Source of the DNA: Adiantum capillus-veneris
Taxonomy: Eukaryota; Streptophyta; Polypodiopsida; Polypodiales; Pteridaceae
Assembly: GCA_014529385.2 (NCBI GenBank)
Contig: CM043953.1
Location: 109,126,549-109,190,548, forward strand
DNA: 64,000 nt
Direction: 5' to 3'
A program made the translations under genes and the position numbers. Positions 30,787-41,145 of this stretch are shown one piece after another (positions within the stretch are counted from its first letter, which is position 1; each line of letters starts with the position of its first letter). Below the pieces are notes generated by a model, which was given only the letters and a program-made list of their open reading frames with translations, did not search any database and was not told where the DNA came from.

Positions 30787-31397
30787 CCGACCTTCCTCTA
30801 AAATAGCTAGTAAACTGGAGTCACAATTACTTGTGACATTGCGAAGTAATCAAGAATGCTATGAACAACCAACCTAGGTAACTTTAGAGATTAGAAAAGT
30901 GGATTAAATGAACTGTATAGATTTTAGTCAACTTATCTACAAGCACCCACACCGAGCCATGACCTCTGATGGTGATTTGGAGAATCACAATGAATCTCAT
31001 AGAATAATGGACATAAAGTGTGCAATACTTTAGAAGCTATCAAACCCATGAATTTGCATGCCACTCCAAATCAGCCTTTGCTAAACACTAGAGCCCATAA
31101 CACCTAGTGTGCATGTACTTCAAAAAAATTGATCCAAACCTGCATTTTCATGACTTTAATTGCCAACACTTATGGCCATTTTTATGCTCTCAGCATACAG
31201 AGAAAGAAGGAAAATATTTTCTATTGAAATCATGTGAAAATTGTACTAGTATTATATTTGGACCATAATAGAATATGAAATCAACCACACCTAGGTACCA
31301 AATGAAGCATGTTCATTAACAGAACATGGCTTTGCTACATGTGTAAAAAACCATCCGTTAAAGTTTCTTAACAATACTTGTAACCTTAACAAGTCTT
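30787..31397. other. Unassigned DNA
   Basis: No clear motif. It may hold decayed upstream sequence of the gypsy RT fragment that starts at 31398. Confidence 0.4.
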
Positions 31398-32035
31398 ATG
31401 GGGTATCTGACAATTTCTAGGTCAATTTTTGCGTACAGGATTTTTGTCAAAGAATCCACTAATGATGCTAATGATTTATCAAATGAAAATGATAGGAATC
31501 AAGAAGAGTTACACTTGTCTACTTTTCTAAATGGATTCCAATATGTTTTCATTGATGATTTCCCTATGGACTTACCTCCAAAACAAGGGGATGATGACCA
31601 TCGAATTGAGCTCCTACTAGGAAGCTCACCGCCTAGCAAGCCTTCTTATCGAGTTTCCCAAGGTCAACAAGAAGAGATCATGAGGCAAGTACAAGAATTT
31701 GTAGGCATAGGGATGGTGAGGCCTAGCTCCTCTCCCTTTTGTTCTCCAATCCTTTTAGTGCAAAAGAAAGATGGTAGATACAGTATGTGTGTGGATTAGC
31801 ACTAAACCATATCACTATCAAAAACAGATTTCTTGTGCCTCGGGTAGAAGATCTGTTTGATAAGCTACAAGGCTCTACCTACTTCAGTAGGATTGGCCTT
31901 AAAAGTGGCTATCATCAAATAAGGATAGTGGATGAAGATATCCTAAAGACCACATTTTGTACAATGTTTGGTCTTTATGAATATCTAGTCATGCCTTTTG
32001 GTATGACAAATGCACCAGCCACATTTTTAGTGGGC
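31398..32035 (+). pseudogene. pol: Element D fragment 1: Ty3/gypsy RT, N-terminal half
   Basis: Two plus-strand frames carry the gypsy RT entry region: DLPPKQGDDDHRIELLLGSS, then [18 protein letters not shown], a frame change at 31787-31800 where several bases are missing, then [16 protein letters not shown] [20 protein letters not shown] and [13 protein letters not shown]. It breaks off right after NAPATF, before the catalytic DD box. It belongs to a different gypsy family from A and B. A plus-strand gypsy integrase C-terminus at 50535-50815 may be its other end (see findings). Confidence 0.8.
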
Positions 32036-32038
32036 TGA

Positions 32039-32937
32039 AGTGGAACTTGTGATGGAAGATAGGAATTTATAATGAATTCATACTTGTGTGATTGTGTGTG
32101 TAGTTAACTAGTGCACATCCTTACAAGAAAAGGGAAGGTGATGAAGTGCAGTCATAAAACCTTGGGAGGGATGATTAGGAATGAATATTGAAGTTAGTTT
32201 TGTGCAAAACTAAGTGTGTGTGAGCAAGAACATGAATAGGGCAAGATAAGAGAAGACTAGGTGATAGAAAAAAGGCTCAAAATAGGTGTGTTTTCACCAA
32301 AACGGCTCCCATATGGGTCCCAAAGGGTTGCATCCAAATTTAAAGGGTAGGTGGCAAGGAGGGGGTCCTAAGGGGGTCTACTTATGATATGATATCCATC
32401 CTTTTAGAAAACTAATGAAAAAAATGATTAAAAAAGGCTTGTTTTCCTTATGAGTCCAAAGGGGAAGGTGGCCCACATCACATGCACCTTGCTTTAGAGT
32501 CTTTCATTATGCAACACATGATCTTGACACCTCAGGATACCTCAAGGTCCCATGATGTCACCAAGCATCTTATATGTACTACAGAAGGAAATTTCTAGAT
32601 AGAAAATCCTGGAATGGTGGATCCAGACTTCACTCTTTTCCTAAGTAAAATTGACTCCCATTCCCTTTAACATGGAGTTCATTAATGCATGGAACTCATT
32701 CCCATGTGAAGCTCATGCATGCGGAAAAACTGATTCATGATTAGGCAGCATTCCCCAAGCGTATCCTCTCAACTAGCTATAATCTTCATCCCACACTAGC
32801 ATCACGCAAGGAGCTGGAAGCCTTCAAAATACAAGATGAATTTTTTTTAATTTTTCTCTTTTTAATTTTTTGGTTTTTTTTCTCTTGGCTTTGTACAAGT
32901 GAAGACTTTTGGGGGGGGTCATGAAAAGCATGCATTA
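32039..32937. other. Unassigned DNA between gypsy RT fragment and element B
   Basis: No supported ORF. The stretch separates the broken end of D from the truncated end of B. Confidence 0.4.
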
Positions 32938-33620
32938 GAAAGCATCATGAGTTTTGCCTCCGTATAGCCTCTCTCCATAGCATTTTCATGGCCCTACTAG
33001 CAAAGTAGATGGGTCGCATCCTGGTACTGTGGGGATCTTGTTGTAGCAAAACAGAACCAATTGTTTCTTTCCCAACACTAGAGATAACAAAGAATTTGTA
33101 ATCCCAACAACAAGGGGACATAAGTGTTGGTAAATCTGACAGAATGACTTTGATGCTACAAAAATATTCTTCAAGCTCATCATACCAAACAAAATTGACT
33201 TGTTGTGTCAATTTTTGTAAGGAGTGAAGTAACTCCGAGGCTAAGTGAATGAAGTGTGACATATACTTCACCTTTTGAATGAATGGGATGACCTCTTTAA
33301 GACTCTTGGGTGATGGTAATTCAATAAGAGCCTTTGCCTTTGAAGGATCCACCTCAATACCTTTATAGAAAACCTTGTGACCAAGCAAGATCACTTCATT
33401 CTCACCTATGTGGCATTTGTTGGGGTTGAGTTGACTTCCATGTCATAGAGTTTCTGTAACCTTCTTCTACCCTTTGTAGATGTAATACTTTTGAGCTATA
33501 AATGCAAAAATCATCAATAAAAACCCTAATGGACTTTCCAAAGAATGCTTTCCACAGAGTGATGAACGTTGTTTTCAATTGATCCCGAGTAGCCATCACA
33601 CACAGTGTACATCTCATGAC
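32938..33620 (-). pseudogene. pol: Element B RT and RNase H remnant with active-region deletion
   Basis: Frames at 33402-33617 and 32945-33394 match element A. In the first, TTFITLW passes directly to KAFFGKSIRVFIDDFCIYS. In A about 30 residues lie between, including FGLTNAPATF, so B has lost that RT motif while keeping FIDD. The second frame covers the thumb and RNase H up to MRPIYFASRAMK and then frameshifts. Homology stops near 32938. Confidence 0.8.
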
Positions 33621-34660
33621 CAGCTACCTCATTTAGTATCTCATCCTAAAATGGATGGGGAAAGTGATCTCTTTTTGTTGCCTCATTTAGTGGACAGTAA
33701 TCCACACAAACCCTCCACATGCCGTTTTTCTTGGGAGTGAAAACAACGGGAGAGATCCACTCTAAATTCTCTACTGGATAAATGAAGCCTGCTGCTAGAA
33801 GCTTTCTTACCTCCTTGAGTAAATCCTGCTCCTTGATGACTCCTGGCCTTCATAGCTTTTGATCCTTAGGTGTGGCCTCTAGCTTTAGCTCGATCTTGTG
33901 AACATCATCTACTCCATGCATGTAGGTGTAGTCTTTAGCGAAAATCTTAGGAAACTTTCTTAGCACACATTTGAACTCCTCTCTTTCATCCTTTGTTAGT
34001 GTGGTAGACACCATACCTTCTAACATTCCTTCATCTTCCACATTTTGGTTCTCTTGAGAACCTACCTCCTCCAAGCCTGGGCAAGAGGATGCTTGGTTTC
34101 TTGGCTTAAACCTTACCCCCATGACTTCAATGGAAGACTCCTCTTCCGTAGTGCTATTGCTACCTTCTTCTTTTGAAGTGCTATCAGCCCATTCATCCTC
34201 TGTCTCGCTTTGTGATGATTCTTCATGGAGCTCCACTTGATGTTGCTCCTTCATGTCAAAGACAACCTTCTTATGATTTTCATTCCTACATATCAACTTT
34301 CCACTTCCCCAATCCTGCAAAGCTCGCATTCACATTAGCCATGGTCTTCCTAGGATAAATGGATAGACACTTGACACAAAATAAAAATCCATTGCCTTCT
34401 TAATGCCAAAGGCCTCCACAAAAACATTTTTACAAATGCCTACACACCTAGCTTTGCTATCCTTTGCCAACTTGACTTTGATTTCAGGTGTCTCATGGAT
34501 ATGCATTCCTAGTCTTTGCATGAGTCCCTCGGTCATGATGCAAATTTGTGCACCCCCATCCACTAGACCTTTCCTAACCAATCTTACTTTGATGTAACAA
34601 TCTAGCACAGGTGTAATATCCTCATTCATTTCAACTTGTGCAATTTTTACAATAGGCACA
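33621..34660 (-). pseudogene. pol: Element B protease and linker to RT
   Basis: The protease has LVDGGAQICIMT as in A, and keeps YPFILGRPWLM where A has YPFIQRRPWLM; B is probably closer to the ancestral form at this point. An acidic linker follows. The ORFs at 34330-34659 and 33850-34329 are adjacent; a stop and a shift occur near 33850. Confidence 0.75.
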
Positions 34661-34689
34661 CTCTCTTTTACCTTTTTCCTAGTGCTAAC

Positions 34690-35478
34690 TGCCTTTGTTA
34701 AATCCCTCCTAAATTATGGACATAATGCAAGAAACTGAGGCCATGAGATATCAAGACCCTTACCTCTCATTTCTTCCAAAAAGTTGTATGGAGACATACC
34801 ATGTCCAAGAGGGAAGTCTTGGAGGTTGATACGACGTCAAGTCCTCTTAGCTTCCTTGGTCTCCTTCGCCTTCTTTTCTCGTCCATGGTCACTTTGTGAC
34901 ATAACTCCTTCTTTCTCATTACCTTTTCCTCGGCCTTGCTCAATGCCATTTGCTTCCATGTCAACCTCTTTTGAATTTTTCACCTCTACCACATGCACAT
35001 TTGGGTCTGGCAAAGGTGGAACTCCTTCCACTCCTTGTGGAGGTGGTCTTGCTCCATTTGGCCTTTGTAGAAGCCTTGGTTGTTGACTAGTTCCTTCACC
35101 TGCATTCATCTGTCTGGGTAATTCAAGTTAGGTCTCTCTGGGTCCCCACAGGGCCAAGGAAAATTATACATCTCATGTCCAGAATCTCCGCAATTCCAAC
35201 ATTGCAAGACTCTCCTAGGTCGTGGTGGCTCTTGCTCTTCTCACTTCTTTGCTTGTCCCTTTGGACCTATAGCTTGTGCAAGGTGAATTGAGAAGTTGCT
35301 TAAAGATTCATTTAACTTCTCAATCACTTCAACCGTTACCTCAAGGATTTCTCGGGATGTTGATGCTTGCAATTTTTCCTTCGGTCTAGGACCCTCTATT
35401 GGAACCTCTCCTCTTAGACACTTGAGTTTCCTATACTTCTCAACAGGCCTAGTTTCAGCTGCGTCCAAGGTAGCACGT
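34690..35478 (-). pseudogene. gag: Element B gag C-terminal part fused to pol
   Basis: It contains the gag region after element C: LDAAETR (the continuation of the C insertion site), then the zinc knuckle CWNCGDSGHEMYN with Phe in place of the last Cys. Then, uninterrupted, the frame passes from ARPPP to the start of pol (34837-35109). This uninterrupted passage shows that gag and pol were one frame in the A/B family. Confidence 0.75.
35475..35478. other. Target-site duplication of element C, left (ACGT)
   Basis: ACGT directly left of TGTCGAG; its partner is at 46625-46628. Confidence 0.75.
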
Positions 35479-35679
35479 TGTCGAGAAATTTGTGGTCTTG
35501 CCAGAAAAGCACCGGGCTTATGGCTGTGAGAGTTTGTGAGAGAACTCAACAAAAATTATATGAAGGATTTAAACCATAGATGCCATGAAGACTAAGATTT
35601 GGAAAGCAGTGCAATCAAAGAAGCCCCACTCTTTCTCTCTTGCACTCACACACACATAGAAAGAACAAAAAAGAGAATG

Positions 35680-35892
35680 TCAATATAACACAAAGATGAA
35701 AACATCAAGGCTATGGTCATATCGTATCATGGGTAGTATGAAAGGGTTAATAGATGAGTTAATGGAATTCAATCTTGGCTGACCAAATAGGCTACGAATT
35801 GTTCTTTGGAATTGTGGTTTTGTGCTTACCATAATATATATATTTTGTCTAGTGATTGGGATTAATTGTGTGTACAAAACCTCTTGGTTCAT
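35680..35892 (-). CDS. P1 in element C 3' LTR
   Basis: 70 codons. Its ATG overlaps the TGA of P2 as ATGA (35889-35892). The sequence is close to P1 of element A: IPITRQ, VSTK-x-QFQR, INPFILPMIRYD, FVLY. Compared with the other two LTR copies it has few changes, and all three frames are open, although the copies have diverged at the DNA level. Unknown function. Confidence 0.65.
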   Translation of the reverse strand: MNQEVLYTQLIPITRQNIYIMVSTKPQFQRTIRSLFGQPRLNSINSSINPFILPMIRYDHSLDVFIFVLY

Positions 35893-36107
35893 AGCAAGAT
35901 AACTACGCTTACGTCAAAAGAAAAGTTATAGTCTATGAGAGGTAGTATAATGGGGTCTGGTGATAGAAGTATTTCATTGAGCCTTTCTGGGCCAAAGAGA
36001 AATACTATACGTTGTTGAAAGTGTATTTTACGGCTAATCCATACGTTAATTCTAATAGATTGTACAGAGTGAAAGCGATAGAAATGATCATCATGTGGGT
36101 TATTCAT
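35889..36107 (-). CDS. P2 in element C 3' LTR
   Basis: 72 codons, upstream of P1 on the minus strand. Shared core with element A's P2: SIRIN-V-x-ISRKIHFQQR, FG-x-ERLNEIL, PIILPLIDY, SFDV. The first 16 residues differ from A. It lies about 620 bases after the TATA box and so near the 5' end of the LTR transcript. Stop and next start share ATGA, which suggests coupled translation of P1. Confidence 0.65.
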   Translation of the reverse strand: MNNPHDDHFYRFHSVQSIRINVWISRKIHFQQRIVFLFGPERLNEILLSPDPIILPLIDYNFSFDVSVVILL

Positions 36108-36300
36108 CTAGGATAGTATGTGAGAAATGTAGATATGAGAGAAGTGAAGAGATGAGAAGTTTCCCTCCCAAGCCCTATTCTTGCCCGTAGGCAATAAGGA
36201 TATTGTGGGGAGAGATGTACCTGTAGAAAAGAGAACCTAGAATTTGCAGAGAGGATGAATTACTAAGAATGAGAGAGATAGGTTTGGTTAAGGATATGAG

Positions 36301-36302
<2 letters not shown>

Positions 36303-36387
<85 letters not shown>
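36303..36387. repeat. (AT)n microsatellite in element C 3' LTR
   Basis: About 42 AT units; its partner lies in the 5' LTR part at 44404-44486. The inverted copy has only a short CATATATATATG remnant near 45750. Confidence 0.95.
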
Positions 36388-36390
<3 letters not shown>

Positions 36391-36729
36391 GGATTAGAGA
36401 TGAAAAAGAAAACAACAAGAAATCAAGAAAACATCAATGTAGAACACATCTTACTTGACAAACCCTTCGGCACCATTATTGATGGAGAGAGAAGAAGAGG
36501 GGAGCACTCCACTTTGATTGATACGCCAAGTATAACACCTTCTTTGATTAGAGTTGATCTTCCAAGGATAGCGTACAAGAATGGCTAGTCTTCCTCTAGG
36601 AGAAAGTGTAGGCTTGGGCTTATGTTAATGGAGCTAAGTCCAATTAGGCATTACTACTCACTCCCTCAAGAATTCCTCTCATCAATGGCTTGAATGCTTG
36701 AGTTTTTTTTTAAGGAAGAAGAGGTCCCC

Positions 36730-36736
36730 TTTTATA
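36730..36736 (-). promoter_or_regulatory. Probable TATA box of element C LTR
   Basis: The minus strand reads TATAAAA in CACCTATAAAAGGGG. A copy lies in the inverted LTR at 45401-45407. The 5' LTR portion next to gag lacks this region, so the element has probably lost its own promoter. Confidence 0.6.
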
Positions 36737-37560
36737 GGTGAAGGGAACCCCCAAGGGTTTACACAAGAAGAGAGGAGCCAGTGTGAATAGGAATTGGAAA
36801 AGTTGGAAATGAGCTGTCCCTGCATGATGTGGGCAGATTGGGGTCCAGTATTTTGATCATATCTCCTCAACCATGGCTCCAAATAAAAAAGTAAAAATAT
36901 GGGCAGAAACTTCAGCTCATTAGCTATGATTTTCATTTTAACTTTATTTTCCAATTCGGATTGGAACCTTGTGCAAAAAATTCATCAAAATAGGGTCCAT
37001 TTCTGGCAGCAAAAGTCTTCCCGTGGTCCCCTTAGCCTAGAATTTCATTTAATTCCAAAGGACACCTCATGCCATATGAAAGCATGACATTGCTCCTTGA
37101 TAAATTTTTGTAATCATGCTTACAATAATGCATTAAAATAAGTGTATCTTTGAAATCATGCCACCTAGTGTCCCACTAGGATTTGATTCCCTCCTAGTAG
37201 CTATTTAAAAAGAAATATAAGAAAAGTATAAAAAATACATAGAATATATATATATTGGAGTTTACCCTAGATATAGGATCTAGCTAGGGTGTGAAATGAT
37301 AATGAGATAGTAGAAATAAAGAATCAATGTTTTTTGCCCCAAGTTAAAGAGGCGGAGCTATTGAGATTTTCCCATAGTATTTGCTAATGGTAAAGTAAGG
37401 ATAGGTTACCCTTGAGAAAAATAATAGGATGAGATAGAAGGCTTATTATTATACTTAAATATGCATATGTACATTATAGGAAAGATAATTATGTATCTAA
37501 AAAGTTACAAGATAGATCTTGTAGCATGCGTTCCCACTATGTACGTGTCACAACACGACA

Positions 37561-37572
37561 TCCACCCCCTCT
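37561..37572 (-). other. Polypurine tract of element C
   Basis: The minus strand reads AGAGGGGGTGGA directly before the LTR start TGTCGTG. Confidence 0.8.
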
Positions 37573-37627
37573 AAACCTGCACATCCTCCAGTATGTGCCA
37601 CATTATTTCTTTGTAAGATCAGCCCTT

Positions 37628-38458
37628 CTATACATCTTCCTTGCTTTCTTCTTCACTGGATGATTCTAAATCTTCATCTTCACTTTGATCTTTACCTGTG
37701 GTTTGCTCTTCTTCCTCATCAACATCTTCTAGATCATTGTCTCCTCTTCTCTTAAACATTTTGATCCTTTTTCCTGCAATGGGAATCTTTACTTTTGTAC
37801 CATCTAGTTCAGACAAGCTGTAAGTAGCATTTTCATGCACATTCTCTACAACATACGGTCCAAACCATCTTTTTGAAAACTTACGCATGACTGTGTGCTG
37901 GTTATCAAGGCTACTATCATACACCAAAACCCAGTCACCTTTGTCAATTGCTTTTCTCCTGAGTCGATGTCGCTTATCAAAGTATTCCTTGTTTTTCAAC
38001 CTTGCATTTTTGAGTCGTTCTTTTGCAGCTTCAATGTCTCCAGGTCTTCTCTCTAGCTGCCTTATACGCAGTGCAAGTAGATCTTCCCTGCTAAGCCCCT
38101 CTTGCCAAGGTAGTACATTCCATGTGGGAATTGTATCTTCAATCGGCATCACTGGCTTTTGACCATACATTAGCTCCGCAGGCATGTAGCCAGTTACTGA
38201 GCTATGTGTTGTACGATCATCCCATAAAGCATATGGTAACAATTTTGGCCACTCACCAACTCTTCCTTCGCAAGCCTTGGCCAAAGCTTTGATGATAGCA
38301 GGATGCCCTCTTTCACTCTTTCCATTGCCTTCAGGGTTGTAAGCTGTAGTAAGAGAAAGCTTGATTCCTAATCTAGAAAAGAACTCCCTTGCTTCTTCGA
38401 CATCCAGTTCACCTCTATCTGCAGTGATTTTTCCCACACAACCATAACGGCAAATCAC
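37628..38458 (-). CDS. pol: Element C integrase, C-terminal part
   Basis: A 276-codon open frame in phase with 38477-41068 and separated from it only by TGA at 38477-38479, at a place where Trp (TGG) would fit. It carries the second and third integrase catalytic residues, D14 in ITADRG and E49 in NGKSERG, then a C-terminal domain with GDWVLVYDSSL near 163-173 and KRWFGPYVV near 187-196. It ends in a strongly acidic tail (DVDEEEE, SSSEEESKED). There is no chromodomain. Confidence 0.85.
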   Translation of the reverse strand: MICRYGCVGKITADRGELDVEEAREFFSRLGIKLSLTTAYNPEGNGKSERGHPAIIKALAKACEGRVGEWPKLLPYALWDDRTTHSSVTGYMPAELMYGQKPVMPIEDTIPTWNVLPWQEGLSREDLLALRIRQLERRPGDIEAAKERLKNARLKNKEYFDKRHRLRRKAIDKGDWVLVYDSSLDNQHTVMRKFSKRWFGPYVVENVHENATYSLSELDGTKVKIPIAGKRIKMFKRRGDNDLEDVDEEEEQTTGKDQSEDEDLESSSEEESKEDV

Positions 38459-38476
38459 CTCATCAAGAAGGAATTT

Positions 38477-41068
38477 TCACACAGCTTTTGTGGTTTTAGC
38501 TCTTAATGCTCTTCCTTCAACTTGGTTAGTTAGGTCCTCTCGTACAAGAACCAAGTATCTCATCTTCCAGAGTCCTAGAGGCATTGTGACTAGATCCACA
38601 ACCCATTTATAGTGCATGGCTAGTGGATATGTAGGGTGCAATCCATCACGATGTCGGACATTTGAATACATTTGACAAGTTACACATGACTCTACAAATT
38701 GAGATACATCTTTATACATACCCTTCCACCAGTATTTTTCTTTCAACTTAGAGAAGGTTGCCCACACACCCCTGTGTCCAGCCCATAGACTCTCATGAAA
38801 CTCTTGCATGAGCTTTACTTGAGTCTCTTTTTTACATATAACCCGTTGTGGTGTAGCACCCTTTTGTTTAGGATGCTTCCAAAAGTAACCATCCCTCAAA
38901 AAGTACCCATATGCTTTCCTGCATATCCTCTTGAATTCTTGTTCACACCAATCATCCTGTTTTGTTAGAGTACTCAAGTAGCTTCCAATAAGAATCCAAT
39001 CACCTTCATAAAGCTCTTTCAAGAATGATTCAAGTAGATTAGTCATGCAGACATTGTTACCTTTGACATGAGAGATAGAATAGAACTTTTTGCCTACATC
39101 ATCTCCCTCGTCAATCATTTGTGACTCATCTTCATACCTTGCCCTTGATAGCATATCTGCCACTGTATTGTCTTTACCTGCAATGTGCTTAAACTCAGAA
39201 TTTAAGGACTTAATGTAGGCAATCCACCGCAACATAGCAATGTCTGGAGTTGAGCAGCTTGTAATCATCCCAAGAAGTGGTAGACAATCTGTTTCTACAA
39301 CCACACATGCACCAATTAGGTACTCTTTCCCAATTTTCAAGGCTGTAACCATACCCCATAACTCTCTCTTTATCTGTGGATAGTTTCTTTGGCGAGCACT
39401 TAGCACCTTTGCTCCAAATCTTACCACATACCTGTGTTCTTCTTTGTCATCTTGCCCTATTGCCCATCCAATCCCTGTAGGACTGGTGTCTACTGTCACA
39501 ATTACTGGCCTTTGACACTCATAGTCTACCTTTCTCAAAGTTGTTGCTGACTGGAGCAACTCCTTTAGCTTTTTCATGGATTTTACATGTGCTTCTGTCC
39601 ATTTAAACTTCTGATTCTTTCTAAGCATCTTATAAAGAGGATCAGCTACATGTGCATAATGTGGAATCCAAATAACATAGAAGACACATACTCCCAGAAA
39701 CCTTCTAACCTCAGTGATGCTAGTGCACATTTCTTTCATTCTTTGGATGGCATCTACCTTTGTTGGACAAGGTTTCCTACCATATGGCCCGCACATGTGC
39801 CCCACAATAAGCACTTCATTGACACCAAACATAGACTTTTTCCCTGACAATGTAAGATTCACTTCTTCCAACCTAGACAAAATTTTATCACAATCATTTA
39901 TGTGATTTACCACAAACCTGCAACATCCCTTGAGATCCAAAGCTTCATCTTTGTCACTTTCTTCACATCCTTTGATAGGAAAATCATCAATGAAAGGCAT
40001 TTTGATTTGAAGAATAAAGTCACGTAAGACCTTATTCATCCCATTCATCATATGTGCAACCGAGTTGGTTGCTCCCTGTGGCAAGGTACACATCCTTACC
40101 AAACCCAAAGGTGTCCTCATGGTTGTCAAGTCTCTGCTTTCGATTGCAAGCTGAAATTGATCATACCCTAAGTAGAGATCCCCCATTGAGTAGATTGCCC
40201 TCCCTGCAAATGCCTCTGTAAACTCATCCACAATTGGACCTGTACCTACATTTCTAATTGTCACCTTGTTCACTGGTTGCATATCTTGGATGAAGCGTAG
40301 AGAACCATTCTTCTTCGGAACTTTGAACCACCTGTTTGAGTATGGAGCACAAGAAGGCTCCAAGATTCCCATTTTGATTTTCTCATTCAGTAGCTCTACT
40401 AACTTTGGCAAATGAGCCTTTGGAACCGGAATAGGCCGCAGATTCCAAGGCACATGAGGTATTGTGAAAATTACCATAGGAGCTACAATAGAAGGATCAA
40501 CACATTCTATCTCATGTGGATCAAATGCAAAAGCCTTACCATGCTTTGAAAGCATTTCTTTGAAGCACTTTGTCTCCTCCTGTGTTAGAAACTCCTCGTG
40601 ACCAATCTGCAAGTCTTGGAAAGACTCCTTTGTGAAGGTATGCCCAATCTTTTTAGGATTCCTAAAAATTGGTTGTAAAGAAGCCTGCTCAATCTTTTCC
40701 CTGTTGTTGGGTGGTAACAGTGAAGCTAATGGTTTCACCTTCTTTGCTACACTTTTGTATTTAGTTTCAACATGGACTTCTGGGCCAACTGTTTGGCTTT
40801 CTTTAAAGGCTTCTATTACTTGATACGTTTCCATAGACCAAACTTCCACAACTTCATTTTCAAGATGCAAATTAGACCCCATTATAGCATCAAGCTCACC
40901 CATAGTATCTACAAAAGAAGCTTGTTCACACAAACCCAAAACATTTTCAGTAGGCTCTAGCAACCCACTCTTTTTCATGCCTATTTGTACATTATGCACA
41001 TATTGCCTCTCACATCTCTTCAAATCTTCAAGTTTTGTAAAACATACTGATCCATTCTTTGTTACCAA
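38477..41068 (-). CDS. pol: Element C Pol: RT, RNase H and integrase N-terminal part
   Basis: An 863-codon frame. RT lies at about 200-430, with RFIQDMQPVNKVT near 258-270, DLYLGYDQFQLAIESRDLTT near 297-316, LPQGATNSVAHMM near 329-341 and FIDD at 359-362. RNase H has D527 in VDTSPTGIG, E569, D594 in ETDCLP and D638. The integrase zinc domain has H758, H765, C795 and C798, and the first catalytic Asp is D825 in WVVDLVTMP. The RT motifs (PQGATNS in place of FGLTNAP, SRDLTTM-TPLG) differ from the Tat, Athila and chromovirus types usual in flowering plants. The frame ends in a single TGA, after which the integrase continues. Confidence 0.88.
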   Translation of the reverse strand: MVTKNGSVCFTKLEDLKRCERQYVHNVQIGMKKSGLLEPTENVLGLCEQASFVDTMGELDAIMGSNLHLENEVVEVWSMETYQVIEAFKESQTVGPEVHVETKYKSVAKKVKPLASLLPPNNREKIEQASLQPIFRNPKKIGHTFTKESFQDLQIGHEEFLTQEETKCFKEMLSKHGKAFAFDPHEIECVDPSIVAPMVIFTIPHVPWNLRPIPVPKAHLPKLVELLNEKIKMGILEPSCAPYSNRWFKVPKKNGSLRFIQDMQPVNKVTIRNVGTGPIVDEFTEAFAGRAIYSMGDLYLGYDQFQLAIESRDLTTMRTPLGLVRMCTLPQGATNSVAHMMNGMNKVLRDFILQIKMPFIDDFPIKGCEESDKDEALDLKGCCRFVVNHINDCDKILSRLEEVNLTLSGKKSMFGVNEVLIVGHMCGPYGRKPCPTKVDAIQRMKEMCTSITEVRRFLGVCVFYVIWIPHYAHVADPLYKMLRKNQKFKWTEAHVKSMKKLKELLQSATTLRKVDYECQRPVIVTVDTSPTGIGWAIGQDDKEEHRYVVRFGAKVLSARQRNYPQIKRELWGMVTALKIGKEYLIGACVVVETDCLPLLGMITSCSTPDIAMLRWIAYIKSLNSEFKHIAGKDNTVADMLSRARYEDESQMIDEGDDVGKKFYSISHVKGNNVCMTNLLESFLKELYEGDWILIGSYLSTLTKQDDWCEQEFKRICRKAYGYFLRDGYFWKHPKQKGATPQRVICKKETQVKLMQEFHESLWAGHRGVWATFSKLKEKYWWKGMYKDVSQFVESCVTCQMYSNVRHRDGLHPTYPLAMHYKWVVDLVTMPLGLWKMRYLVLVREDLTNQVEGRALRAKTTKAV

Positions 41069-41145
41069 GGAGCTCGTTGAAAACGCTTCACCTATTTTTG
41101 GATCAGGAGAGACCCTTTTTCTTTTTGTACCACTGCAATCCCGCT

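Larger units (their letters stand above)
35479..37560 (-). repeat. Element C 3' LTR
   Basis: 2082 bp with TGTCG...CGACA ends. It contains the TATA box (36730-36736), an (AT)n array (36303-36387) and the P2-P1 ORF pair (36107-35680). It is bounded on the inside by a polypurine tract and on the outside by ACGT. Confidence 0.9.
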
